Positions 31,504 through 37,855 of a stretch of 37,873 bases of DNA are shown here, piece after piece. The notes under the pieces were generated by a model. The model did no database searches. It had not been told where the DNA came from and worked only from the letters and a program-made list of their open reading frames with translations. The stretch's first letter is position 1. Each line of letters starts with the position of its first letter. The stretch is from an uncultured Bacteroidales bacterium. Its GTDB lineage: Bacteria > Bacteroidota > Bacteroidia > Bacteroidales > Bacteroidaceae. Location of the stretch: positions 1-37,873 of the forward strand of contig CACYQI010000019.1 in the NCBI GenBank assembly GCA_902776455.1, in the 5' to 3' direction. Both the position numbers and the translations under genes were made by a program.

Positions 31504-32384
31504 AACGCCTCCTGCTCATACTTCTTTTCACCTTTCCATTTTCAACTTTCAACTTTCAGCTTTCCACTTTCAACTTTCTCTATGCTCAGGACATGTCGCG
31601 CCTCTGGGCAGTAGGCACAGCCGTGCCCGGTGGCATACAGGAACTGACACCCTTCCCCAACAAGCAGTTCAAATACACCGGCCGCCTCATCGAAGGCGGG
31701 TCGCTCACCTTCCGCAACATCGAAGCAGGTAAAGGCACCGGCTTGCGCTACATCAAACCCACCTACGAAGATGCCTATGCCGTGACAAACCCCATGCCCT
31801 TCACCCTCGCCCTCGACTCAGCCTCCAGCACATGGATCGTCCCCCTCACCGAAGACGTCTATCGCATCACCATCGACCTCAGCGCCAAGAAGCTCACCGG
31901 CGAACTCTTCCGTCCCTGGAACGAACTCTTCATCGTTGGTGGAGCCACCGAATGCGGATGGGTGACATACACCTTCCTGCCCTTCACCCGCGACGAAGAC
32001 GAGGTCTGCGCTTGGGACTGGACAGGCCTTCTGCGCGAGCGGCAAGAGTATGGCGAACCACGCCGCTTCAAGTTCCTCGGACAGAACGCCTGGGAGCCGA
32101 AAGCCCTCCATCCCTTCTCGCAGGACGAAGACGTCCTCTCCAGCACCCAACTGCTCACGGGCGGCAGCGGCGACAACAAATGGAGCATACGCGAGGAAGG
32201 CTACTACCACATCCGCGTCGATGTCTTCCGCGAGACAGTCCAAGCCGAATACCTCGGCCCCGACCCACCCATGTTAAATGAAGAATTAAGAATGAATTTC
32301 GCCTGCGGCGTCGCCTCCGGTGAAGTGAAAAGGAGCCTCTCCCCAGCCCTCTCCCGCGGGAGAGGGAGAAGTCTCTCCCTTTAG
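31500..32384 (+). CDS. SusE/SusF-like outer surface glycan-binding protein
   Basis: The 294-residue protein begins with a signal peptide (LLLILLFTFPFSTFNFQLST and on to YAQ) whose hydrophobic core is encoded by CTTTCAA-type repeats. Two SusF-like modules follow. One starts at SRLWAVGTAVPGGIQELTPF and the other at NELFIVGGATECGWVTYTFLPF; each ends in a YRITIDLSAKKL / YHIRVDVFRETV strand, the pattern of SusE/SusF starch-binding domains. It probably holds alpha-glucan at the surface for the upstream GH31 enzyme, to which it is coupled by an ATGA overlap. Residues 259-294 after LGPDPP are encoded by heptamer and family A repeats, and the stop TAG lies in the repeat, so the natural C-terminus was probably near residue 258. 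Confidence 0.8.
   Translation: MKRLLLILLFTFPFSTFNFQLSTFNFLYAQDMSRLWAVGTAVPGGIQELTPFPNKQFKYTGRLIEGGSLTFRNIEAGKGTGLRYIKPTYEDAYAVTNPMPFTLALDSASSTWIVPLTEDVYRITIDLSAKKLTGELFRPWNELFIVGGATECGWVTYTFLPFTRDEDEVCAWDWTGLLRERQEYGEPRRFKFLGQNAWEPKALHPFSQDEDVLSSTQLLTGGSGDNKWSIREEGYYHIRVDVFRETVQAEYLGPDPPMLNEELRMNFACGVASGEVKRSLSPALSRGRGRSLSL
31529..31582. repeat. CTTTCAA-type repeats coding for a signal peptide core
   Basis: TTTTCAACTTTCAACTTTCA and further units occupy codons about 11-27 of the SusF-like gene and read FPFSTFNFQLSTFNF. Confidence 0.88.
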
Positions 32385-32445
32385 GGGGAGATTTAGAGGA
32401 GGCTCTAAATAATACATAAATAGTAAATAGTAAATCGTAAATTAA
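32274..32445. repeat. Heptamer, family A and AAATAGT repeats at the 3' end of the SusF-like gene
   Basis: GAAGAATTAAGAATGAA (32280-32296), a CCCTCTCCCGCGGGAGAGGG palindrome (32346-32365), TCTCCCTTTAGGGGGAGA (32373-32390) and AAATAGTAAATAGTAAATCG (32412-32431) follow in order. The first three lie in or across the end of the coding sequence. Confidence 0.85.
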
Positions 32446-32478
32446 TTAGGGTGTTTTAACCATTAAATTAACAAATCT

Positions 32479-33141
32479 ATGAAAAAGTACATTGCTGAAT
32501 GCATCGGTACATTCGTACTGACATTCCTCGGTTGCGGAGCAGCCGTCAGTCTGAGTTGTGGAGCAGATACTGCTTCAGTAGTTGGAACAGCCATTGCCTT
32601 CGGTCTTTCCGTAGTAGCCATGGCCTACACCATCGGCGGCGTATCGGGCTGCCACATCAATCCCGCCATCACGCTGGGCTGTCTCGTCACAGGTCGCATT
32701 GGCGTCAAGGACACCATCGGCTACATCTGCGGACAAGTCGTCGGAGCCATCATCGCAGGCGCTGCCCTACTCTATCTCTATCCCGGTTCCGGTCTGGGAG
32801 CCAACGGCATCGGAGCAGGTTGTGCCGGAAGTGCGAGCATCGCACTCGTCGCAGAGATCATCCTCACAGCCCTCTTCGTGCTCGTAGTGCTGGGTGCCAC
32901 CCACAAGACGAATGGTGCCACCAACAACTTCGCAGGCCTCGCCATCGGTCTCTCGCTGATTCTCATCCACCTCGTAGGCATCCACTTCACCGGCACGAGC
33001 GTCAACCCCGCCCGTTCCATCGGTCCCGCCATCTTCGCAGGCGGCGATGCCCTCGTCAACCTTTGGATCTTCATCGTAGGTCCCTTCGTAGGTGCCCTCG
33101 TAGCAGCATGCCTTTGGAAGCTCGTCGAGGTAAAGGAATAA
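32479..33141 (+). CDS. aqpZ: Aquaporin, water-selective MIP family (AqpZ-like)
   Basis: The 220-residue protein is a complete MIP channel with both half-helix motifs: NPA at residues 61-63 (SGCHINPAITLG) and 176-178 (TSVNPARSIGPA). The aromatic/arginine filter can be read as F41, H164, T173 and R179, with the same spacing as AqpZ F43/H174/T183/R189, so it should pass water rather than glycerol. Six membrane helices are visible. It lies in the inner membrane. It starts 94 bases after the SusF-like gene and ends in a clear hairpin at 33163-33195. A link with the glycan genes is not evident. Confidence 0.93.
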   Translation: MKKYIAECIGTFVLTFLGCGAAVSLSCGADTASVVGTAIAFGLSVVAMAYTIGGVSGCHINPAITLGCLVTGRIGVKDTIGYICGQVVGAIIAGAALLYLYPGSGLGANGIGAGCAGSASIALVAEIILTALFVLVVLGATHKTNGATNNFAGLAIGLSLILIHLVGIHFTGTSVNPARSIGPAIFAGGDALVNLWIFIVGPFVGALVAACLWKLVEVKE

Positions 33142-33162
33142 GCACATCCATCATTGATACAG

Positions 33163-33195
33163 CAAGCCCCGAGAGCAATCGTCCCTCGGGGCTTG
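33163..33195 (+). terminator. Hairpin terminator after the aquaporin gene
   Basis: CAAGCCCCGAG (33163-33173) pairs perfectly with CTCGGGGCTTG (33185-33195) 22 bases after the stop. The T-tail is weak (TTGCGTTAATT). Confidence 0.75.
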
Positions 33196-33252
33196 TTGCG
33201 TTAATTCTCCTTTGCGCTTGTTTTCCTGATGGTTTCGTGCTGAATTCACGCC

Positions 33253-33375
33253 TTGCGCAACATAGCCGTCTGCCTCACCCGTGGCAACGCCATCACCGCC
33301 CTGCTCAGCTACGAAGCCTACCTCGTCACCGCCGACGGAAGTTCGTCCGACAGCTTCATGCCCCGCGAAGAGTGA
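33253..33375 (+). pseudogene. C-terminal remnant of an unidentified protein gene
   Basis: This frame reads LRNIAVCLTRGNAITALLSY and continues EAYLVTADGSSSDSFMPREE to a TGA at 33373-33375. Its GC-rich codon use resembles the core genes and not the AT-rich DNA around it, but it has no start and no upstream continuation. It looks like the last 40 codons of a lost gene. I cannot name the family. Confidence 0.45.
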
Positions 33376-33483
33376 CAGGTATCCTCCTAACGAGTGATAA
33401 TGGTAATGAACCGCACCTACATCGTAGGTTTTGAAAAGGGTAATTACAAAAATGGAACAAAAGACAAGAAAACTTTATAATTA

Positions 33484-33516
33484 TTTGCGTTGTATAAACA
33501 AAAAGTAATATATTTG
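33484..33516 (+). promoter_or_regulatory. Strong Bacteroidetes promoter for a structured RNA candidate
   Basis: TTTG at 33484-33487, 21 bases, then TATATTTG at 33509-33516 followed by CATT: the best consensus match in the window. No gene start follows within 260 bases. A folded element and a T-tailed hairpin do. Confidence 0.82.
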
Positions 33517-33522
33517 CATTCG

Positions 33523-33699
33523 CATCGTCATAGATGTAAACATATTTGCTCGATTGCCTAAGAAATCACCACTCTAAGAAAAGAGAGCAACTTCACGTAC
33601 AAATAGAGCCAACGCATAGGCGTAGGCTTTACCGTATTGTACGTGGGTTTGTGGTGAACCTCTTAGGCGTATGGCAAGAGTCCTGCGCCTTTTCTTTTT
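33523..33699 (+). ncRNA. Candidate structured small RNA of about 180 nt
   Basis: From the expected start near 33523 the transcript can form nested stems: GCCTAAG (33556-33562) with CTTAGGC (33662-33668), TCACCAC (33566-33572) with GTGGTGA (33651-33657), CACGTACAA (33594-33602) with TTGTACGTG (33637-33645), and AGCC-ACGC (33607-33615) with GCGT-GGCT (33620-33628). A CTCT/AGAG mini-hairpin lies at 33572-33585. It ends in an AGGCG/CGCCT hairpin with TTTCTTTTT (33665-33699). The size and rod-like shape would allow a 6S-like RNA, but nothing proves it. It could also be the leader of the AT-rich gene at 33786. Confidence 0.6.
33665..33699 (+). terminator. Terminator overlapping the closing stem of the RNA candidate
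   Basis: AGGCG (33665-33669) pairs with CGCCT (33686-33690), followed by TTTCTTTTT. The 5' arm shares bases with the outer stem arm CTTAGGC (33662-33668), so the two structures exclude each other. Confidence 0.6.
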
Positions 33700-33744
33700 G
33701 AATCGTGCGTAGGCTAAATAGGAAGTATTATTTTAGTTTAACTA

Positions 33745-33770
33745 TAGAGCCGAAGGGCAACGGCATATCA
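33745..33770. repeat. Left copy of a 26-bp direct repeat bounding the two-gene cassette
   Basis: TAGAGCCGAAGGGCAACGGC followed by ATATCA resembles 34801-34826 at 21 of 26 positions. It lies 16 bases before the first AT-rich gene. Confidence 0.6.
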
Positions 33771-33785
33771 TCGCCCATATAATAT

Positions 33786-34343
33786 ATGAAAAAAACAATA
33801 ATTGTTTTGTGTGTCCTGTTCTTTACTGGCATTTGTTCTGCTCAAACTCCATTGTCGGTTTTAGGTATTAATCCCAATACAACAATGAAGGAATTTAATT
33901 TAGCATTATCTAAAAAGGGGGTTAGGCCGACACAAACTGCGGAAGGTCTTTATGAATACAAAGTGAAATATGCTGGCTATTCTAATTGTAGAATGGAGGT
34001 GAAATTTAATATCGGTAATGATTCCATTCTCAAAGTTACTATAGAATTTCCGCATGAATCGATTGCAAAAGACAAAGCTATATTTGAAAATTTGACTAAA
34101 CAATTTAAAGATAAATATGGCAATGAAAGTGATTTAGGTGAAGCACTGATAAAGATAAAAGAAGAATATGAAGGACATCCAATAAGAAGGACTCGATATG
34201 AGAGGACATATGGGCAGATCAAAATTAACTATTGTGAGGTAAATTGGTATTTTGATGATGATGAATATGAGGACGGAGTTGAAGTGAAGTATTATACAAA
34301 TGCAAAAGATGATTTCAAAGTATCCGTAAGTTCTGATATTTAA
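33786..34343 (+). CDS. Small secreted protein of unknown function, AT-rich
   Basis: I do not recognise the family. The 185-residue protein has a signal peptide (MKKTIIVLCVLFFTGICSAQ). A mixed alpha/beta region follows, with NPNTTMKEFNLALSKKG near the start and a helix FENLTKQFKDKYGNE, and a Tyr/Asp/Glu-rich C-terminal part (NYCEVNWYFDDDEYEDGVEV). The layout, with repeated short strands and a MKEF helix, resembles small Bacteroidetes envelope proteins that sense or bind something outside the inner membrane, but no function can be given. Codon use is strongly AT-biased compared with genes up to 33.1 kb, which points to acquisition. The next gene starts two bases after the stop. Confidence 0.8.
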   Translation: MKKTIIVLCVLFFTGICSAQTPLSVLGINPNTTMKEFNLALSKKGVRPTQTAEGLYEYKVKYAGYSNCRMEVKFNIGNDSILKVTIEFPHESIAKDKAIFENLTKQFKDKYGNESDLGEALIKIKEEYEGHPIRRTRYERTYGQIKINYCEVNWYFDDDEYEDGVEVKYYTNAKDDFKVSVSSDI

Positions 34344-34344
34344 C

Positions 34345-34803
34345 ATGGAAATGAAAAGGTTACATTTATTGTCAATACTGACTATTTGTCTTTTCTTATG
34401 TAAGAGTATAAGTGCATTTGCGCAGGACAAATATTGCGTAAATGACATTAAGGGTATTTGGGTTTCGAGTTTAATGTATAATGAATTAAATGATGAGTAT
34501 GACTTAATTCCAAGTGAAAATGTCATTAGTTTTGCCTTTACAGAAGGAAAGGGGAAGATTAACAATGAGAGGTATACGGGCCTGTATCGAATGATTAGTG
34601 ATGGTCTCCCTAAGTTGTTATATTATTCTTTAGAGAACAATAAAGTGCAGTTCTATGATAGTTCGGATAATCCCTTATCATATTTTCTAGTCATCGAGAC
34701 AGTGATTCCTAAAGTGTCAATGACTGCAACCTTGTTCCATAAAGATGGAACTAATACCCTTTCAACTAAGATGAAATTTCTGTATTACGATAAGAATCAA
34801 TAG
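34345..34803 (+). CDS. Small secreted protein of unknown function, AT-rich
   Basis: No family is recognised. The 152-residue protein has a signal peptide (MKRLHLLSILTICLFLCKSISAFAQ, starting at the third codon if the second ATG is used). The body has IKGIWVSSLMYNELNDEYDL and later GKINNERYTGLYRMISDGLPKLLYYSLENNKVQFYDSS. The GIWVSS strand and the run of beta strands suggest a small lipocalin-like barrel, as in other Bacteroidetes proteins of this size; this is inference. It follows its partner gene by one base and shares its AT-rich codon use. Its TAG stop is the first codon of the right-hand direct repeat. Confidence 0.78.
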   Translation: MEMKRLHLLSILTICLFLCKSISAFAQDKYCVNDIKGIWVSSLMYNELNDEYDLIPSENVISFAFTEGKGKINNERYTGLYRMISDGLPKLLYYSLENNKVQFYDSSDNPLSYFLVIETVIPKVSMTATLFHKDGTNTLSTKMKFLYYDKNQ

Positions 34804-34826
34804 AGCCGATGGGCAAAGGCATGTCC
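34801..34826. repeat. Right copy of the 26-bp direct repeat
   Basis: TAGAGCCGATGGGCAAAGGC followed by ATGTCC. The stop codon of the preceding gene is part of it. See the left copy at 33745-33770. Confidence 0.6.
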
Positions 34827-34851
34827 CTAATACACTTCTTCTCATTTCATC

Positions 34852-34890
34852 ATCCCCTCTACTTCTTGCAGAATTGAGGGGATTTTTCTT
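34852..34890 (+). terminator. Rho-independent terminator after the cassette
   Basis: ATCCCCTC (34852-34859) pairs with GAGGGGAT (34876-34883), followed by TTTTCTT. It ends the transcript of the two secreted-protein genes. Confidence 0.82.
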
Positions 34891-34891
34891 C

Positions 34892-34899
34892 TAACTTTG
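34892..34899 (+). promoter_or_regulatory. -7 promoter box of a small transcript
   Basis: TAACTTTG followed by CGAAC matches TAnnTTTG exactly, with CTTG 23 bases upstream as a weak -33. It lies between two terminators. Confidence 0.6.
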
Positions 34900-34905
34900 C
34901 GAACA

Positions 34906-35024
34906 CACATGAAAAGATTCAGGCATCCCTGTGTTATTGCCTTTTATGACTAAGTGAAAGATATATAACGACTTATATGTCGAAGGCTCCGCAAGTAATT
35001 GTTGTACTTGCGGGGCTTTTTTTT
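34906..35024 (+). ncRNA. Candidate small RNA or leader of about 120 nt
   Basis: A -7 box at 34892-34899 and a strong terminator at 34986-35024 bracket a unit of about 120 bases. It holds only one tiny frame, 34909-34953 (MKRFRHPCVIAFYD), whose ATG lies so close to the expected start that translation would be almost leaderless. It could be a small RNA, a leader peptide, or an attenuator for the primase genes downstream. Confidence 0.5.
34986..35024 (+). terminator. Strong rho-independent terminator upstream of the primase genes
   Basis: GCTCCGCAAGTA (34986-34997) pairs with TACTTGCGGGGC (35005-35016), followed by eight T. Only one pair is non-Watson-Crick. The rest of the gap to 35299 is AT-rich and shows nothing else recognisable. 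Confidence 0.88.
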
Positions 35025-35260
35025 GTCGTTTCCCGACTCTTTCTGAGTGAAAGAATTAGTCATTGGAACAAGAAAATGGTGTGTTTTTGAATAAAAGACT
35101 CTCACAAACATCTTATTTATAGTTGGTTAGATGTGCAAAAAATAAAAAGAATTCTTTTTTGTAGGTAAAAATGGCAGTGTAGCGTCTTGATTCTTAATTG
35201 GCTATGAAAATTGCTAAATACTTAACAAAGTATGGCTTTTTAGATTGCGAACAAATGCTT

Positions 35261-35267
35261 TACTTTG
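35261..35267 (+). promoter_or_regulatory. Possible -7 box for the primase/VirE pair
   Basis: TTTACTTTGCGCC is a near match (TACTTTG, one base short of the spacing). It lies 33 bases before ATG 35300 and supports that start over the ATG at 35198. Confidence 0.35.
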
Positions 35268-35299
35268 CGCCATCAAAGTTTTTTAAATGTAATAAAGTT

Positions 35300-35920
35300 A
35301 TGGTACAATGTAATGTAAATGAACGTTTCAGCATCTTTCCCTGCGGATGGTGGAACGAAGCGAAGCAGGAGGCTTGTCCGCAGCAGCGGCCACAGCAGAC
35401 ACAGACCATCGATTGGGTCTATGAGTATATAATATCGGAACGCGCGCGTAAGCCGACGGAGGAGCTGCGGGCGATGATACCTACGGCTACGAAAGCGCAA
35501 AGGGACAACTTCAAGGTGCTCAATTTCGAGTATGCTACGTTCTCGGGTGTCTTCACCTATCGTGATGTAAAACATTTGGGGGCGCGTTCGTCCTACATCT
35601 GTCTCGACATCGACGGCTTGGGTTCGGGGGACGAGGCGCGTGACGTACAACATGCGTTGAGTGCCGACAAGTATGTGGAGACGGAGTTGTGTTTCGTCTC
35701 GCCATCGGGTAATGGCGTGAAGTGGGTGGTCAACTTGCCGGAGGCTGTAAGGAACATGCCTTTCCGCGACCAATGGTATGAAATGCGCAACCACCTTGCC
35801 TTCAACTACGGCCTCGTAGCCGACCCCGCGTGTAAGGATGTCAGCCGTGCGTGCTTCCTTCCGTGGGATAATGAGTGTTTTATTAACAGTAAATATAATG
35901 AACTTATCAAAAAACTTTAA
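35300..35920 (+). CDS. BT4734-type primase-like protein (VirE_N/BT4734_N domain)
   Basis: From ATG 35300 the protein has 206 residues, beginning MVQCNVNERFSIFPCGWWNE. An ATG at 35198 would add 34 residues without family similarity and would place the -7-like box inside the gene. The BT4734_N (PF08800) pattern is clear: IDWVYEYIISERARKPTEEL, NFEYATFSGVFTYRDVKHL, YICLDIDGLGSGDEA with D103 and D105, LCFVSPSGNGVKWVV, and KDVSRACFLPWD. The LDID and SPSGNG motifs recall archaeo-eukaryotic primases, so a priming role on an integrated element is likely but not proven. It ends two bases before the helicase gene. In most relatives both parts form a single protein. Confidence 0.83.
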   Translation: MVQCNVNERFSIFPCGWWNEAKQEACPQQRPQQTQTIDWVYEYIISERARKPTEELRAMIPTATKAQRDNFKVLNFEYATFSGVFTYRDVKHLGARSSYICLDIDGLGSGDEARDVQHALSADKYVETELCFVSPSGNGVKWVVNLPEAVRNMPFRDQWYEMRNHLAFNYGLVADPACKDVSRACFLPWDNECFINSKYNELIKKL

Positions 35921-35922
35921 TT

Positions 35923-37464
35923 ATGATTTATTCAAATTCTTTTACAGACCTTGAGCATTTACAGCTCGTGGCTGGTCGAATCAGCGAGGCTGGTATCGAC
36001 ATCACAAGTAAATTCAATGATTGGATGAGAATAACCTTTGCATGTGCTTCGCTCGGCGAGGCGGCCCGTGATAGTTATCACACCATCTGTAGTTTCTTTC
36101 CAAAGTACACCAGGAAAGAATGCGATGAGAAGTTCGACAACTGTCTTCAAACAGGACGAGGTGACATTACAATCGCCACCTTTATGCAAATTGCAAAGGA
36201 GCATGGTATTGACGTTTCGCTGCCGCGAGGGCGACGCCCGTTGAGCGAAGAAAAGCGCAAGGCGGAACACGCCAGCGTGATGAACGAGGTGAAAGACTAT
36301 TTGCGGAAGAACCGCAGTTGGCGTCACAACACGCTGACGGGAAAAGTCGAGTACAGCGAGAACGGAGGCGGTTGGAAAGAAGTTGATGACCGCTTCATCG
36401 ACACCATCCTTACGAGGCTTCGTGAACAAGGGCTTCCCGTTAAGGACAACGTCCTGCGTTCACTTGTCAACAGCGAAGACTTCGCACCCGACTACGCGCC
36501 ACACCTTGAGTGGCTCAAGTCGCTCCCAACGTGGAATCCCGAAAGTGACCCCGATTACATCCACGACTTCTTCTTCGGTCACATGGAGTTCGGACCGATG
36601 GCCGACCTCGAACTCTACGACCTTGTCTTCCATCGATGGCTCGTAGCCGTCGTGGCTTTGTGGCGTGGAGAAATCGATGCCAACCCTATTATGCCCACTT
36701 TCTGTGGTTCGCAACAAATAGGTAAATCATTTCTCGCTTCACACTTATTACCTCCTTGCTTACAAGCCTATCAGACGGCCGTTAGCCCAAACGACCCCAT
36801 AAACAAGGACACGATGTTAACACTTTCAGAAGTCCTGTTGGTAATCTTCGATGAGATAGCCATCAACAGCGACTCGAAGAGTAACACAATGAAGTTCCTC
36901 TTAACGTCAGGACAAATCAACCTTCGTGACGCATACGGACATTATCGTAAGTCACGTCCGCGAATGGCTTCGGTCATCGCGACAACGAACTACCATCAGT
37001 TCATACGCGAAACGGAAGGCAACCGCCGCTACATCGGAATCGACCTCGTAGGAACAAAGAACATCTACACCCATCCACTCAACTACGAAGGCGCTTATTC
37101 TCAAGCCGTTTATCTACTGGAACACGGCTACGAACCTAAGCCGACCTACGAGGAAAGTCAGTTAATCAGCCAGTACAATCGCCAATTCCTCTCGCCCAAC
37201 GATTGTGAGGAAGCCCTCCTCACCTTCGTCCGCCGTCCAAAAGAAGGCGAAAGGTCAGAAGCCTACACCGCGGGCGACCTCTTGAGGGAACTCAATTACC
37301 AAGGTTTCCAAGGCAGAGGATTCAACAGCGTCAACATAGGCAAAGCCATGAAATCGCTCGGTTTTGAGCCGCGTAGAATCAATGGCTACAACAAATACCT
37401 TGTCGTTTTGGCCGACCCCGTCCGACAACAAACAGAACGACAAAACGATGCCATTATAGAGTAG
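35923..37464 (+). CDS. PriCT_2 + VirE-family helicase/ATPase
   Basis: The 513-residue protein starts with a PriCT_2-like helical domain (about residues 5-100: FNDWMRITFACASLGEAARD, then FPKYTRKECDEKFDNCLQTG and ITIATFMQIAKEHGID). A VirE P-loop ATPase follows. Walker A is GSQQIGKS at residues 262-269 and Walker B is LLVIFDEIA (D310, E311). RPRMASVIATTNYHQFIRETEGNRRYIGIDL is the sensor and arginine-finger region. Such proteins accompany primases in phages, plasmids and integrated elements and probably unwind DNA. The name VirE is historical and does not mean a virulence factor. No integrase, portal or relaxase is visible nearby. Confidence 0.87.
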   Translation: MIYSNSFTDLEHLQLVAGRISEAGIDITSKFNDWMRITFACASLGEAARDSYHTICSFFPKYTRKECDEKFDNCLQTGRGDITIATFMQIAKEHGIDVSLPRGRRPLSEEKRKAEHASVMNEVKDYLRKNRSWRHNTLTGKVEYSENGGGWKEVDDRFIDTILTRLREQGLPVKDNVLRSLVNSEDFAPDYAPHLEWLKSLPTWNPESDPDYIHDFFFGHMEFGPMADLELYDLVFHRWLVAVVALWRGEIDANPIMPTFCGSQQIGKSFLASHLLPPCLQAYQTAVSPNDPINKDTMLTLSEVLLVIFDEIAINSDSKSNTMKFLLTSGQINLRDAYGHYRKSRPRMASVIATTNYHQFIRETEGNRRYIGIDLVGTKNIYTHPLNYEGAYSQAVYLLEHGYEPKPTYEESQLISQYNRQFLSPNDCEEALLTFVRRPKEGERSEAYTAGDLLRELNYQGFQGRGFNSVNIGKAMKSLGFEPRRINGYNKYLVVLADPVRQQTERQNDAIIE

Positions 37465-37676
37465 CAATTTACTAAACGAAGTGGAAGAAGGTGAAGAAGG
37501 TTCTTAGGAGACATGAAAAAAAAATCCCTAATATACTCTTTTTTTCTGCAAGGTAGAAAAGGCATTTGTTTCATTACTTCTATCGAATTATCTCCACCTC
37601 CCCACTTACTAAAAGAAATCCTTTTTTTCGTGTGAAAATAATTGCCGATTTACTTGCGCAATTCAAGATTTTTTCG

Positions 37677-37684
37677 TACCTTTG
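37677..37684 (+). promoter_or_regulatory. -7 promoter box at the right edge
   Basis: TACCTTTG in the extended context TTCGTACCTTTGTAA, with TTG about 20 bases upstream. The gene it drives is not in the window. Confidence 0.6.
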
Positions 37685-37796
37685 TAACGTGAAAGAAGAG
37701 AACTTCGCGTGGATGAACGGCCGACTTCACGTGGACAATCCGACAACTTCACACAGAGAATTATAACACTATTTAAAAACACTTTTGCACCCGCTA

Positions 37797-37855
37797 TCCT
37801 CTCCGCGGAATACAAAACTCCTCCCCATAGAGAGGGAGGTCGGGAGAGGGCTTTT
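37797..37855. repeat. Family A palindrome, diverged
   Basis: TCCTCTCCGCGGAATACAAA, then CTCCTCCCCATAGAGAGGGA, followed by GGGAGAGGGCTTTT, in non-coding DNA at the right edge. Confidence 0.7.

Noticed and set aside
31500-32384. Sequencing error explaining the repeat-encoded tail of the SusF-like gene
   Set aside because: Similar in-frame repeats occur in five other genes here, so independent errors are unlikely, although read data were not available to me.
32499-33434. 311-codon frame overlapping the aquaporin gene on the same strand
   Set aside because: It is a shifted frame of the GC-rich aquaporin gene with Arg/His/Ser-rich nonsense content and no domain.
35198-35299. N-terminal extension of the BT4734-type protein from ATG 35198
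   Set aside because: It contains a -7-like box and does not resemble the family start. The BT4734 pattern begins after ATG 35300.
37566-37766. 66-codon frame at the right edge
   Set aside because: The promoter box lies within it and no family pattern is seen.
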